64,000 nucleotides of DNA from Gongronella butleri. Taxonomy: Eukaryota > Mucoromycota > Mucoromycetes > Mucorales > Cunninghamellaceae. The notes beneath the pieces are model-generated. The model saw nothing but the letters and a program-made list of their open reading frames with translations, was not told where the DNA came from and did not search any database. Below are positions 1 to 14,770 of this stretch, one piece after another. A program made the position numbers and the translations under genes. The stretch's first letter is position 1. Each line of letters starts with the position of its first letter. The DNA is taken from the NCBI GenBank assembly GCA_025201375.1, contig JAIWZP010000002.1, forward strand, positions 1,178,001-1,242,000. The letters run 5' to 3'.

Positions 1-3528
<3,528 letters not shown>

Positions 3529-4334
3529 CCCTGAAATTGCTATAAAAAATTAAAACGAGTAAAGCGAGCAACATGCTCAAAATTTGACATCTGTCCGAGC
3601 ACTGGATTTCGTAAAGACCACCAAAAGTGCTCAGTTTACTATTGCAGGTCGCCAACCAGGCTCACTGCAATGCTCCGAAATGCGTCTCACAATGACATCT
3701 CAAGCTAGAAAACCGACTGGGGTGCGGTGTACAAGCTGTCACAGGCCTTTGAGACAAACCACACGCAAATCGAAATTTAGCCAGGGCCAGCTTCCAATCC
3801 AAGAATTTAAAACATAGCGACTCAGAATTCTACCAAACCTACACACAAGTTAAACCACATGGAGAAACTACGAAAAAGACCGTAAAAGAGCAAGGTCCAT
3901 GGTCGCGTTGGCGAGCAATGAGTGATTTTAGATTAAAATTTTCATGTGAACTGTAGTACCTACTGTTGAAATGCACCATAGAGCCGCGTTGACGCGTCCA
4001 TCAACAAGTCTTGCTCCAGATGTATGAATTTGATGCGAGAAAGGAGCAGGTAACTCGAAGGCAGCGCGGCTTATCACACGTGATAAAAATGCACAAAACA
4101 AGGGTGTTTTTTGCTTCGTGTTTATTCAATCCTGAGCTTATAATTTTCATCGACTACTCGTATCGGTGTACGCTGTAGATCGCACTCTTTCCGAAGGTGC
4201 TTTTATTAGGGTACTTCAACCTCTTGTCGGATAGCTTTAGGTAGAAATTAGGGCCTCAAACGGTGCTGATCGCATTTTTCTCCAATGCCAGTCAATGAAC
4301 CTCTGGTTTTTAGTGCATTTTATCGGTCAATCAG
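3529..4334. other. Intergenic spacer, no gene seen
   Basis: Contains the MAPKKK 3' flank. Only short open frames without recognisable domains or signal peptides are present. Confidence 0.6.
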
Positions 4335-4822
4335 GGGCGTTTACCATGTGGTTGAATGGCGAGGAGATCGGGAGACCTCAAATTTCGCGATTTTCAAATT
4401 CGTGACTGACCTCCAGAGAAATTTGTCGATTTTCGTCGCATGCTATTACTCGTGAACCAGTGATCGCAGAGCCTCGAAAAGAGCTCATTCGAACTGGACG
4501 GGCGCTCTGCGTTTATTAGGATCAATTTGGTGCCCGAGACACGTCGCTTCGGCGATCATTTTTCGAAATAGGTGCTTTTTAATATTTTTACTAGTTCGTC
4601 TCCAGCGTAAAACACTCCAACACGTCGAAAAAGAACTCATTCGAACTGGATGGGTGCGCTGCATCGATTGAACCTCTTTTGGCTACCGTACAACAACCCT
4701 TTCAAGCTGCATTTTCGAAATCGATGCTTTGCTTTTCGTTTTTTGCTTTTTTTTTTGAGATGTAATAACTACAGAGATACGAAAGGTCTATGATGGTAAA
4801 GAACAAAAGAGGGAATGCGACT
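4335..4822. repeat. 3' flank of the ABC partial copy with ~150-bp tandem units
   Basis: This stretch resembles 52460-53110, the 3' flank of the intact ABC transporter. It contains two copies (about 4472 and 4622) of a unit with the core CGAAAAGAGCTCATTCGAAC, followed by GGA and a CTGC motif. The intact locus has three units with the same ~150-bp spacing. Similarity here is visibly lower than in the neighbouring coding part. Confidence 0.7.
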
Positions 4823-6699
4823 TTAGGTAGAGGTAGAGGCGGTGGTAGTGTCGTGTTTTGCCTTTGCAAGGACGAGAAGTTCTTGCTGTTCGCCGCTGCG
4901 AGCGCACATTTGCTTAAAGATGCCGTCGTGCTTGGTCATGAGGTTGTACGGGGTGTCAAACTCCATGACCTTGCCTTGGTCGAGGACGAGAACGCGGTCG
5001 TAATCAACAATGGTTCTTAAACCTAGAAAAAAAGGACGATGAGTTGATTGATGCGCAATTGCCATTTTTGCAGCACTTGCGATGAGCAATGCACAGGAGA
5101 GTCGCGTGGCTAAACTCGCTGCGGATGGTGTCTTGGATTTTTCTAGCGAAAGAAGCGCATCAGCAACAGGGTTTTCACGACTTTCACGATTTTTTCTCTC
5201 ATTACTTGTCGGTATCAAAGTCGTCCGAGGAAGTTGCCTCGTCGAGGACAACGACGGTGGACTTTTGACGAGTGCGCGGGCGAGAGCAATCAGCTGGCGC
5301 TGGCCATGGGAGCAATTTTGGCCATTCTCGAGGACTGGGTCGTCGAGGGCGAGTGAGCGGCCGTCCTCGGTGGCGCCTGCAGCGTCGATGAGATGCGAGC
5401 GCTTGAGTGCAGCCCACAGCGTGGCGTCGTCGTGCGCGTCAAATGGATCCAAATTGGTCCGCAAAGTTCCCGAAAACAGAACAGGCTCCTGTGGCACGAT
5501 TGTCAAACGCGAACGCAGGTCGTCCAGCGCCAATGACGAGATGTCCACGCCGTCAATCGTGATCTTGCCGCGATTCATCGAAAGGAAGCGGAACAGTGTC
5601 AGTGTGATGGTGCTTTTGCCGGATCCCTAAGGGTAAAACAAAAAAGTTAAGATTACATGACAAGGAACGCGTTCCAAATCGTGCTCCGTTGCGCTCCTTC
5701 GCGTCAAAGTCGCGTCCGATGGCGTCCAATCACGTCAAAATCGCGTTTTTACCGTTCTATAACAAAATAAAAGCGAAATGAGCCATTCATTCGGTGAGAA
5801 ATAGACAATAGAGAGAAAAAAAGCGTTTCTTACTGCCGACGATGCCGACCTTCTCGCCTGGCTTTGTTTGGAACGAGATGCCATATAGCACGACGGGTGT
5901 TTCGGGCGCGTATTGCACCTCGACGTCTTCAAACGTGACTTGGCCGCTTTTGGGCCATTGCGCGCGTGCAACGGCGCCTTGATCGTCCTCTTGGTTCACC
6001 GACATGTATTATTCCACGCGCTCAATAGACACGCTTTTGCGCAAAAAAATGAAAATAAAAATAAAATATGCGTAAATCCATATTTGTAAGCGCGGCTTTT
6101 GACGATTTTTTTTGATGATGTCGTTTCCGACGCTAACTCTTACCAATTCATTTCATTGATTGCATAGCTGCGTACAATCCATAAGATATGGTGTGTAAAC
6201 GTGAGCGAATAGGCAAAGATGAGGCCTGCAAGGCCAGCATCGATCCAATCGCGGGACAACAGAAGCACAATGGCCGTGAAGAGGCCGACGGCGGCGCCAA
6301 GGATGTCGACACGGCAGTGGAGCCAGCGATTGGTGGCCCACATCCAAATAAATGTGCGATTATTTGTGTCGACTTTTTGGAAATTGTCGTTGATGAACCT
6401 GCGCTGGGCACCAAAGGCGCGAATGGTGGCAACGCCTTGAATGCTTTCGTTGAATTGCACGTAGATGGGGCTGCACGACACGGAATTGAGACGTTTCATA
6501 TCGCGCGAGGATCGCAAATAGTAGCGCCCAACGTGCCAAAAGACCAAGGCAATGACCGAGCCCGGAACGATGAATATGGGCGAGACCACGGTGATGAGCA
6601 CGACCACGTAGCTGCATGCAATGTCATTGTAGAGCAAAAATGAGAGCGAGTGCTCACGGCGTGGTCCACGGTCTCGAGATCCGACGAAAACCTGTTCTG
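4823..6699 (-). pseudogene. Truncated, decayed copy of the ABCC transporter C-terminal part
   Basis: Corresponds to 53117-55010 of the intact transporter: end of TMD2, NBD2 and tail. The match stops abruptly at about 6699, so TMD0, TMD1, NBD1 and the start of TMD2 are missing. Disabling changes seen: TAA at 6009-6011 where the intact gene has a Glu codon; one base lost at the exon end near 5833; one T lost at 5263-5266, shifting the frame before Walker B; the Trp of the NBD2 signature region reads Cys. The splice architecture survives, including the 4-nt exon at 5753-5756 and the GC donor at 5079-5080. It is very unlikely to give a working transporter. Confidence 0.9.
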
Positions 6700-6709
6700 T
6701 TGAAAAAGT

Positions 6710-7010
6710 AATCAATTGGAACATCAAGAGACAACTGAAAAAAATAAAATTGATAAAATTCGATGATTTTGAAGTTTACGTGAGATTTACATGTTTTTCC
6801 GTGTTTGCCCGGCGTAAATCAGCACAGAGTGCATGCATTGGAGCTGACACGAGGTGGATTGAGCCGCTGGTTTGGCTTTCCGCAGGCAAAACTGGCAATT
6901 GCATCTCCGACGTAGAAGCACTGCTTTTTTTCCTGCATCATGGCACCTTGGTTCCAGCGGCAAAGTGGACATTCGAGTTGACCCTGTGCGGCTGACGCCA
7001 CTCCAAGCTG
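6710..7010 (+). repeat. Dispersed repeat family R1, copy 1
   Basis: Shares an ordered set of blocks with 11380-11700 and part of 14650-14770: a TTTTACATTTTCCGGTGTT-like block, CGTAAATCA, TGCATTGGAG, then TTTTTCCTGC(A/T)TCATGGCAC and TTCCAGCGGCAA. It begins almost exactly where the ABC partial copy ends. No protein is recognisable. Confidence 0.65.
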
Positions 7011-8159
7011 AATGAAAGCGAGAAATGGTAAGAAAAAAGGTGATTTCTTCCAAACATCCCCACCTTTCAAGGAAAGCTCGCCCACTAAGACGCGTCCTGG
7101 ACCGAAACCAAGCACGCCCGACTTCAATGAATCCACGGCGCGACAAAGGCCATAGAAATAATGCGTCGTGCGCTTTGAAAAAAAAAAAAAAACAGGCCAT
7201 GCGGCTGCCATTAATGGCTGGCACCTTTGGCCCGATTTTCACATCACCGTGCTTCACGCCCGGCTCAATGGCGCACGTAGCTTGAAATCGTCGAATGTTG
7301 CGCTCCAACAATCATGGCCATACGAATCGCGCATCTGAGCCGCATGCCTCCGGAACAACCCCACAAAGCACGCAAAATGAACCAATGACACCCGACACAA
7401 AACAAAATTTGAACCAAAAGACATCGTCACAATCATGCCAAACTTGCAACAGCAACAAAATTCGCATGCAAAATCCATCCATCGCCTTGTGGACGAGCCA
7501 AAAAAAAAAGAGACTTTTTGATGCCATTTCTTATAAATGCAACCACCACACCACACACTCACCCACATTATGCGCCGCGCTCTTGCTGAAATATTAGCGA
7601 AGATCCACTGCAACATATCCATGAGCTAGAGATGAACCAGGTGCGAGAATTCAATGAATGCAATGAGCGGCAAGCACGGCTGTGGGCGCAAATAACCCCT
7701 CATCTAACCTCCAACATGATGGTCACTTTTTGCTTCGCGTCCGTTCTGCCAAAATTCATTTATTTTCATAGATCACCAGCATCTGTAGACGCAGCAATTC
7801 ATGCTCTTTCTGATGAGCCCTACTGCAGTTCAAAGCGCGGCACCTAAGCGTCGTCGACTTGACATTGCTTGGGCTGAAAATTGACACTAAATTGCATTTC
7901 CCGCCAAAATCAGAAATTCGACCCCCATGTTCGTCGATAAACAGGACGTGTTCATCCCGCCGGGCATGACGGCCAAGGCCTATGGCAATTCAGCGACCTA
8001 AATATTATCACCACTAGAAAATTGTCGACTGACACCCGCACCCCCTTGGAAAAGTCGCGAAAAAAGGCAATTTTTCAAATCGACATGATGCGCCATCGAC
8101 GCATCGAGTGATTCCAGGTACTTGAAATCGTCTTCTGTGTGTTTTACGTGGATTTTACC
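7011..8159. other. Intergenic, no gene recognised
   Basis: Several open frames of 60-120 codons occur, but none has an ATG-based model with recognisable domains or a convincing splice pattern. Confidence 0.5.
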
Positions 8160-8700
8160 CTCTCTCTCTTCAGAAAAAGCGTAAAAATACTGGGATCAAT
8201 TGGATCGTGGGCGAGAAAATCGATATTTGTCAATGAATTCACATTTTCGGTCGTGGGGCCTCGTGGTACGATAAATTGTGCCTCAACGCTCGATCGAACT
8301 TGAAGATTGCACGAGTGGAAACCATCATTGTTTCTGTTGTCGAGAAAAATGAGCTTGAACATCTTTCAAATCTTTGATTGGATTTGCAAGCATTCATGTG
8401 CATGGCGTCATAGTTTCACCGCAATCCACAAAATATTTTGAGACCAATAAGTGTTGAGCTGTTGACGTCGCAAAATAACGAAGAATTTTGGATTCATCTG
8501 CATATTGACCTAATCGACTTGCGCTTTTTTATCATAGATATTATGGAAAGAGAGATGCCAAAATACCTGCGTGCAAGTTTCGTGGAATTGCAGTGGTGGC
8601 TTAATGATGCGCAACGACATGATTCAAAAAGCATAAATTTTCAAAAGGGGATGAGGCGACCACCATTTGGAAAATGCAAAATCTATGACTTTACTTGCAT
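8160..8700 (+). repeat. Dispersed repeat family R3, copy A
   Basis: Shares ordered blocks with the 31-33.6 kb cluster: GTCGAGAAAAATGA, a CACCGCAATCCACAAAATATTTTGAGACC block, GATTTTGGATTCATCTGCA, and AGTTTCGTGG. Same orientation as the 31-33.6 kb copies. Non-coding and strongly diverged. Confidence 0.65.
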
Positions 8701-9245
8701 CGCCATGTCCTTCAAACATATGGTAACAGACATCGTTTAACCAATAAAAATACAATTAGATCCAGGGCGCCATATGTCCGTTTTCGCGCAAAACGCAATT
8801 ACATCAGTATGAAATCTTGTTTTCGCCAGAGGCTATCCTGGCAGAAGAGATTGGTTACAAAGTTTTAAAACGCAGACCAACGGAAAGGGCGCAGCCGCTA
8901 CATAATGTCGGTGCTCCGTGGAAAGAGATGCGTTTTGGCGATTACAGAAGCGGGATCGCGTTTGATCTGGTCTTGGCGCAATTTTATGCGCACAAATGTT
9001 CATTTGCTGATGAGGGAGGGACGAGGAGGGACAAGTAGGCGTGGGAATCGGTGTCAAAAGGGTATCAGGTGGAGCATTGTGTCTTTTGTGTGGTTTGTGC
9101 GACAATGCAACATCACTTTTTTTTTTTTGGCATCCTTTTTTTTTTTCCCTCTCTTTTTCTTTTTTTTTTTTTTTTTTTTTACCCCTCTTCCCTCTTCCTT
9201 CAATTCTTCAATTCCTCAATTTCCATTTTGTTTTGCATCAACCAC

Positions 9246-10305
9246 ATGAAATCCTTGCCGCCCAAGCTCGTGCGCATGGTTTTGGAGCGTGTCAGCGTCC
9301 AGCCGCGCGATATTCTTGAGGCGCGTCTTGTCAATCGAGCATGGTCTCAAATTGCCAGCGAGGTCGCCTCTGACAACATTTTATTTGTTTTTTGGCCGCC
9401 TACAACCCATGATACAGCACCTCAATGCTGGCGGCACCATGCAGATTGTCATCAAGAGACTCGGTGTGAACTTTACTTCAATTCTTTGGCGCGATTATTC
9501 AGCTGCACTGTGAGCAGAGGCGATCTGCTCAACGACCTTGTCCCCTTTGTTGGCCACTTTGTGGAACATGATCTTGCAGTGGATGCGGATCATCTCAACG
9601 GCATCCCCGCGCCGGACTCGCCATTTTATCAGTCTCTGCCGGTTGGTCGACAATTCCCAATTTCGCGTCATGAACCTGGATGTGACAGAACTCGAGCTGC
9701 GCGTGATCATACCTCACCTGACCACTTTTTTTGCAAGCGATTTGCTGCTTGTCCTGCTGTTTTTACGCCAACTTCTGCTTTTGCGCGATCTCCACGTCGT
9801 CTTTATTGCCAGCGACGGCGTGGATGGTCATCCATCGCGTTCGTTGATCTACGAATCCCTTGCGTCCAAGGCCAGAGTATGAACATGCGGGCCATGACAA
9901 ACCCGCATGCTTGAATCTCTGGCCTTGGACGCCAATTGCGCCACTCTGTTGGCACAATTGCCTCAGGAAAACGCCCATTCTTTCTTCTTTAACAACGAAG
10001 AATATGTGTCCGACGAGACGCCCTCCCTTGACTCTCGGCGTCTGTCAATTGAAAGCACTCCATTTCCAGGATCTTTTCGTGCCACGACACATTGGAACTG
10101 TTCTTGCTGCAGCTGTCCGACCTCAAGGATTTCAATCTACAGAACTCCACCTTCAAGACGTGGGAGTCCACTGCTTCCCAATGCCGAGCCATCTCATCCC
10201 CTTTCATCCTCACCCCTCGTCGACGCTGCCTTTGATGGCATTTGCATCGCTCAACGCGTGATCGTTTATGCTTGCACATCTTTTAGGAAATTCAACTTGA
10301 AATAA
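9246..10305 (+). pseudogene. F-box/LRR-like protein, frameshifted
   Basis: An ATG at 9246 opens an F-box-like N-terminus (PPKLVRMVLERV, then ARLVNRAWSQIASE). The frame is lost near a T-run at about 9385 (…FGRLQPMIQHLNAGG continues in another frame), returns around 9510 (SRGDLLNDLVPFVGHF), then shifts again to a leucine-rich stretch (DLLLVLLFLRQLLLLRDL) and once more after 9890. Each piece looks like former coding sequence, and no set of GT-AG introns that I could find joins them. An unusual multi-intron gene cannot be fully excluded. Confidence 0.6.
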
Positions 10306-10689
10306 ATGCACATATCGGTGCGTGTTTTAGCTCATCATCATGGTTTCGTGACGTGATTAGTCGAAAAATTAAAAAAGAGCAAGTATTTCTTTCAAGTGAC
10401 AATTAAAATGCAAGCATTAGATGATTTAATTGGCAAGATGATCATGACTGATTTGATTGAGAGCGAATGTAAAGCGCCGCAATGCATTTGAACGAGCGCT
10501 TTTTCTTCGTGCACGCACAGGTATGTGAGAAATGGGGCATGTTCCTGTGTGGATCACGTCAATCGCGATGGGCGACGGCAATTCGAGCAACAATCATGAA
10601 AAGAAGCAAAAACCGCTTAAATTGTCACAGGGAAAACAAAAGGGAAGCACATGGTGGAAAACGACGCAAAAAAAAAAAAAAAAATTGGA

Positions 10690-11270
10690 AGAGATGATGA
10701 CACGCAGCGGAGCAGCCCATTTTTATTCTTCAATGCTGATGTCAGTGTCGGTGCCCTTGACGGCTGTCACGACTCATCCAGCGGGTTTATGGCAACGACA
10801 ATGCGCCAATGGACACCGTTCCACTCTTGGCCTATGTCGGATCTGGTCATCTTGGCCGCAACCCCACTCGGACGTTCAAACCATCGACCGCTGGATGGTG
10901 ATATATGGTGCAGCGTCCAATGTCTGCCTCAATCACGCCAAAACGGCCATGGTCGCGCTCAATTGTAAAGATCCGCCCCTGCCATGCTCGGCGCTCTCCA
11001 AGCGGCTGGTTTGCCCCCCCCCATCTCTCGCAGGCTCAAATCCTGCTATTTTTCCAAAAATTATTAGCCAAAACCCGGCAGGCGCTGGATATGTATTCCA
11101 CGCGTCATCTTTTTCTCTTGGTGCACGGGTCACAGCTTGGGATTCGCCAATTGCCTCGCGCCTGTGGTACGTGCTCCGGCTTTTTTCAACCTTCTTTAGG
11201 CCATGGCGCTTGAATTGGGTCGTGTCTTTTGACCTCCATTGTCTCTCTTTCCATTTTCTACAGTAGTATA
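10690..11270 (+). mobile_element. Relic of a non-LTR (LINE-type) retrotransposon reverse transcriptase
   Basis: Fragments in shifting frames follow the order of a LINE reverse transcriptase: PLLAY with a degenerate catalytic-motif position (A at the Y(A/V)DD box), DLVILAATP, RWMVIYGAASNVCLNHAKT (typical post-YADD helix), then LLAKTRQALDMYS and RVTAWDSPIASRLWYVLRLF (typical 'GR(V)…LI.SKLWY' block). At least two frameshifts separate them. No 5' ORF, endonuclease or poly(A) tail boundary was identified. It is inactive. Confidence 0.65.
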
Positions 11271-11379
11271 TCCTCCTTTGCCTTTTTGACATCTCATTGT
11301 GTCTCTCGCCCCCCCTTGTATTTTTTGTATATTTTTGATGTTTGATTGGCAATTCAGGCCTCAAAACGCGATTGGAACC

Positions 11380-11700
11380 TCAAGAGCCAATTGGAAAAAA
11401 AAATTAAAAATTGAAGAAACTTTAGTATTTTGAAATTTACGTGGAATCTTGGACATTTTCCGGTGTTTACGCCGCGTAAATCAACAACATGGTAGATGCA
11501 TTGGAGGCGGCAGGAGGTACTGTAGCTAGAGGGAAAGGGCTCGCCTTTGGCGGCCAAAAAAAATGACCACTGGCGCCTCGCCGTTCCGACCGTCCGACGT
11601 TAAAAGCACAGCTTTTTCCTGCTTCATGGCACTTTGATTCCAGCGGCAATACAGTAATATACAAAAGTTAACGCGGGGCCAAGCTGAATGACTGGGGAAA
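11380..11700 (+). repeat. Dispersed repeat family R1, copy 2
   Basis: Same ordered blocks and orientation as 6710-7010, including an A/T-rich lead-in, ACATTTTCCGGTGTTTACG, CGCGTAAATCA, TGCATTGGAG, CCTGCTTCATGGCAC and TTCCAGCGGCAA. Diverged with small indels. Confidence 0.65.
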
Positions 11701-11734
11701 TAATCCCATGGCACCCGGAAAACATAATTTGAAG

Positions 11735-12000
11735 CAAAAATGTACAAAAGTACGATTTTCACTCGTTTTAAATTTTGCATTTAAATACAATAAAACAATT
11801 TTTTGATCCGATCATGTTTCAATGCCTGAAGCATCGCGCTACTACTGTACACTGCGGACTGCACATGTGCACAAACATAAACATTTACCTTTTTAAACAG
11901 CAAAAAGCGCGTTTTTCGAGTTTTGCCGGCCTGTTGTGCCTCCAGATTTTTTTTAGAGCCTACCTGCCCGCCGATGAAAAAAACGCGCCACGACAGAAAC
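11735..12000 (+). repeat. Dispersed repeat family R2, copy 1
   Basis: Matches 30265-30590 in the same orientation: ACAAAAGTACGATTTTCA, CATGTTTCAA, CCTGAAGCATCGCGCTACTAC, and GGCGGCCTG-like/GTACCTCCAGA-like blocks followed by CAGCCTACC. No coding potential recognised. Confidence 0.65.
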
Positions 12001-12239
12001 TCCGGTGTTTCAGCACCTTGCTTGGCCAGGGACCGTGCTTCATGGAGTCCCTGCATATGGACAAGCAATTGAAAAAGAAAGCCGCCACAGCAAAGGTGGG
12101 CCGGGCCACCTTTCCATTTTGTCGCTCGCACAACTCCTACTGTGATTCCTAAATCATACAGCATGATACCTATAGGAAAAAAAAACACTATGCTTACTTC
12201 CAGTGAAGCTTCACACATTCCCCTTACAGGAAATTTTCA

Positions 12240-12720
12240 CGTCAAGACATTTTGCCGGTCTGAAACTTTGCCACATGGTGGATTTTGCCCTCTCATTTCA
12301 GAAAAAAAACAAAAAACCACAGGTCGATGCGTCGATCAGGTGGTTTGGCCAATTTTACAAAATCATTTCGCGATAAAATCGTGCTTGGATTACCGCCAAT
12401 GCGCCAAACTTTGCCACTTGGATGTTTCATTGCTTCTCTTTTTCATAAAAAATCAAAATCCAGAGGACGATCATTCTGTTGTCGAGAAATTCTCGGCAAC
12501 CGATAGGACGACACACGGCGCTTTTAGCATGTCAAAAGCATCTGTTGAATTTCTATCGAATGAGACCAGTTTCATTGATGTATGGCTAAAAGCCTAAAAC
12601 TCGCAAAGAAAATCCACCTTTTCATCATCAAAATATTTGATCACGATATGCTCGACAATTGTTTAGGCGACTGTCAGGTCACATTTCTTAAAACCGCGTT
12701 TAAAATCAACGCTTAATAGG
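12240..12720 (-). repeat. Dispersed repeat family R3, inverted copy
   Basis: Reverse complement matches the 31-33.6 kb family: GAAACTGGTCTCATTCGATA, ATTCAACAGATG, GACATG(C/T)TAAA, and CTGAAATGAGAGGG. It is the only copy seen in this orientation. Confidence 0.65.
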
Positions 12721-12916
12721 AGGACAGGTAGAGCGTTCAACATTTTTGCCATTTCTTTTGTTTCCCCCCCCCTTTTTTTTTTTAAAATATTCCTTGATAC
12801 CATGCCAAATCTGTTTTACACACACAATCGTCGGAAAGGGCAGATGAATGTATAATTTCATGTTACACAAAAATATTTATTACTTTTATCGTTGCTGCGT
12901 GATGCACAACCATCAG

Positions 12917-13740
12917 TTAAGTGCATTTATCCTTGTATCCTCTACAGACGCTCTTTTCAGTACCAGCATTACAACACTTGCTCCAGGCTCCTCCAGCTCT
13001 CTCGGTGCAGATAGCATCGTTATTGCATCTATCGTAATCTGGGAATGCGCATTTCTTGCCCAATCGGGTCACCATAGGAGGGCAGCAACTTCCTGAACCA
13101 ACATCGGAAGTTGGCATATTGCCTTCAGCCACACAATGCTTTCCTGCTTGCTTTGGTTGGCAAATTCCATCCTAATTTTTTTTAAAAAAAAATGTAGCAA
13201 ATGAGTATGTGCGCTTGTTCAAATGTTCTTTCTTAAATGAAGATGTGCTCATGAAGCGTTACAATGCAATAGTCCCACGTTCCAAAACAATCGAGAATGC
13301 TACGGCATTTGGAACCCGTTTTCCCGCGATCTAATGATATTTTGTTAGCGTCAAATCGATGAGTTTGTAATTTTCAACTTACTAGGGTCTTCAGGAGGCG
13401 GTGTATACACCTCCATCTCACATGGTTTTCCCGCTTCGAGTGACATAAAAGGATAACAGCATTCGGCAGGACCAGAAGTAGTAGAAGGCACGCTGCCTTC
13501 AGCAACACAGTCAATTCCTGGTCTAGGTGGCTGGCATTTTCCAGCAATGCAGTCATATGGTCCGTCGAGACAGCCTAAAAGGGACTTGCATTCTTTGTAT
13601 TCGATTGCGCCTTCAGAACCGCCTCCAAGATCTAATACACCAAGCACATCAGATTCAATTTCTCCCAGACCAGGCAAGCCTTGCGCGGCAACCAAGAGGA
13701 CATTCAGAATGAACAGAATAACTTGATTGGGGACCTTCAT
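12917..13740 (-). CDS. Secreted cysteine-rich protein with repeated modules
   Basis: Three exons (13740-13383, 13330-13263, 13171-12917), phases consistent, 226 aa. It starts with a signal peptide (MKVPNQVILFILNVLLVAAQ). Exon 1 has CKSLLGCLDGPYDCIAGKC, then QPPRPGIDCVAEG, AECC and GKPCE. Exons 2 and 3 repeat the pattern: CRSILDCFGTWDYCI, DGICQPKQAGKHCVAEG, SCCPPM, GKKCAF. The protein is thus two copies of one Cys-rich module, probably disulfide-bonded outside the cell, plus a Cys-rich tail ending near VCRGYKDKCT. A TATAAAA lies at 13785-13791 on the minus strand. No named family recognised; a role as a secreted or wall-associated small protein is inference. Confidence 0.8.
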
Positions 13741-13784
13741 ACTTGCAATAGTTTTAAGATGAAGAGCTTGTCAAAATTCCCTGC

Positions 13785-13791
13785 TTTTATA
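13785..13791 (-). promoter_or_regulatory. TATA box of the secreted Cys-rich gene
   Basis: TATAAAA on the minus strand about 45 nt upstream of the ATG at 13740. Confidence 0.5.
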
Positions 13792-13799
13792 TCCAACAT

Positions 13800-14374
13800 G
13801 ATGTGGAGAGCAGCCAGCCCACCCCCTGTGTATACGCCATCCATCTACTGTCGACTGCAGGAAGCAAGGGCTTGCTCCTTTTTACTATTTACCACGGGGG
13901 CTACCTCATACTTTATGTATTTTGCTCCTCAATTGTATAGAGCACTCGTTTATTTCCCCTGGAAGGGGCAAATGTACGTGCTCCTTAGTTTTTGCTGGCT
14001 ATAAAAATGTACTTTTTTTTTTTTGCGCGACATCTGCAAGGGGTGATGTACGCTGCATATAAAATTTCCTCAATTGTAATTTCTATGGGTCAGCCATTAC
14101 CACGACACTACTATTTTTTTACGCAAACACTCAAGCTCCTCAATTGATGCGTCTTTGGAGTCGTTCGTTTGTCAAAAAGTCAAAGGGCAAGGTAAAAGAT
14201 AGTAGACATATCACGCCACTCCATCATGTAGCATTAGAACTTATTCACGACATCCCGTAAACGTTTTTCGACATACCTGTACCATTCTGGATTATAAAAA
14301 ATATCTTTTACAGATCTGCAAGTCATGTCCGATATCGACAAGTAGGTGGGAACATGTCTTGCATTATTGCCCTA
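13800..14374. other. Intergenic, no gene recognised
   Basis: Short open frames only; a T-run near 14011-14022. Confidence 0.5.
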
Positions 14375-14641
14375 TCAAGCGCGGGAATGAGCATCGTCAT
14401 GATAGAGTCGTTCCGCATCTCGCAAATCGTTGTAGATCCTCCCGCGGAAAGAAAACACAAAATTCCCCCCACTGTCGATGGATGGCAGCGCAAGATGACA
14501 CTTGTCGTGCTTTCCTGGAGCCCAATGGCTGAATTGCGAGCAATCATATTGCAGAACATGTTTTGATGGAGAAATTTGTGCATCATCCAATATGGCGGTA
14601 CTCCATCTTCTGTGCTCCGCAATTGTTGTCTGGAAAACCAA
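14375..14641 (-). other. Open reading frame of unknown status
   Basis: A minus-strand frame of about 88 codons, with segments such as CSQFSHWAPGKHDKCHLAL and GGNFVFSFRGRIYNDLRD that look protein-like. The nominal start is not ATG and no splice partner was found. It could be the last exon or a remnant of a broken gene. Confidence 0.25.
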
Positions 14642-14649
14642 TTAGATTA

Positions 14650-14770
14650 TCAGGAGACAGCTTGACAATTTCAAAAAATGAACAAAATCGATGAATTCGA
14701 CTTTTACATTTTCCGGTGTTGGATCAACGTAAAATAACACAGACCGCCAGGGAGAAACTTGGGCAGCAAG
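14650..14770 (+). repeat. Dispersed repeat family R1, short copy 3
   Basis: Carries only the 5' blocks of R1: a lead-in like ATGAATTCGACTTTTACATT, then TTCCGGTGTT and AACGTAAAATAACACAGACC. Confidence 0.5.

Noticed and set aside
6188..6643. Plus-strand 151-codon frame (also at 54501-54956)
   Set aside because: Antisense of TMD2 of the ABC transporter; its conservation in both copies follows from the duplication.
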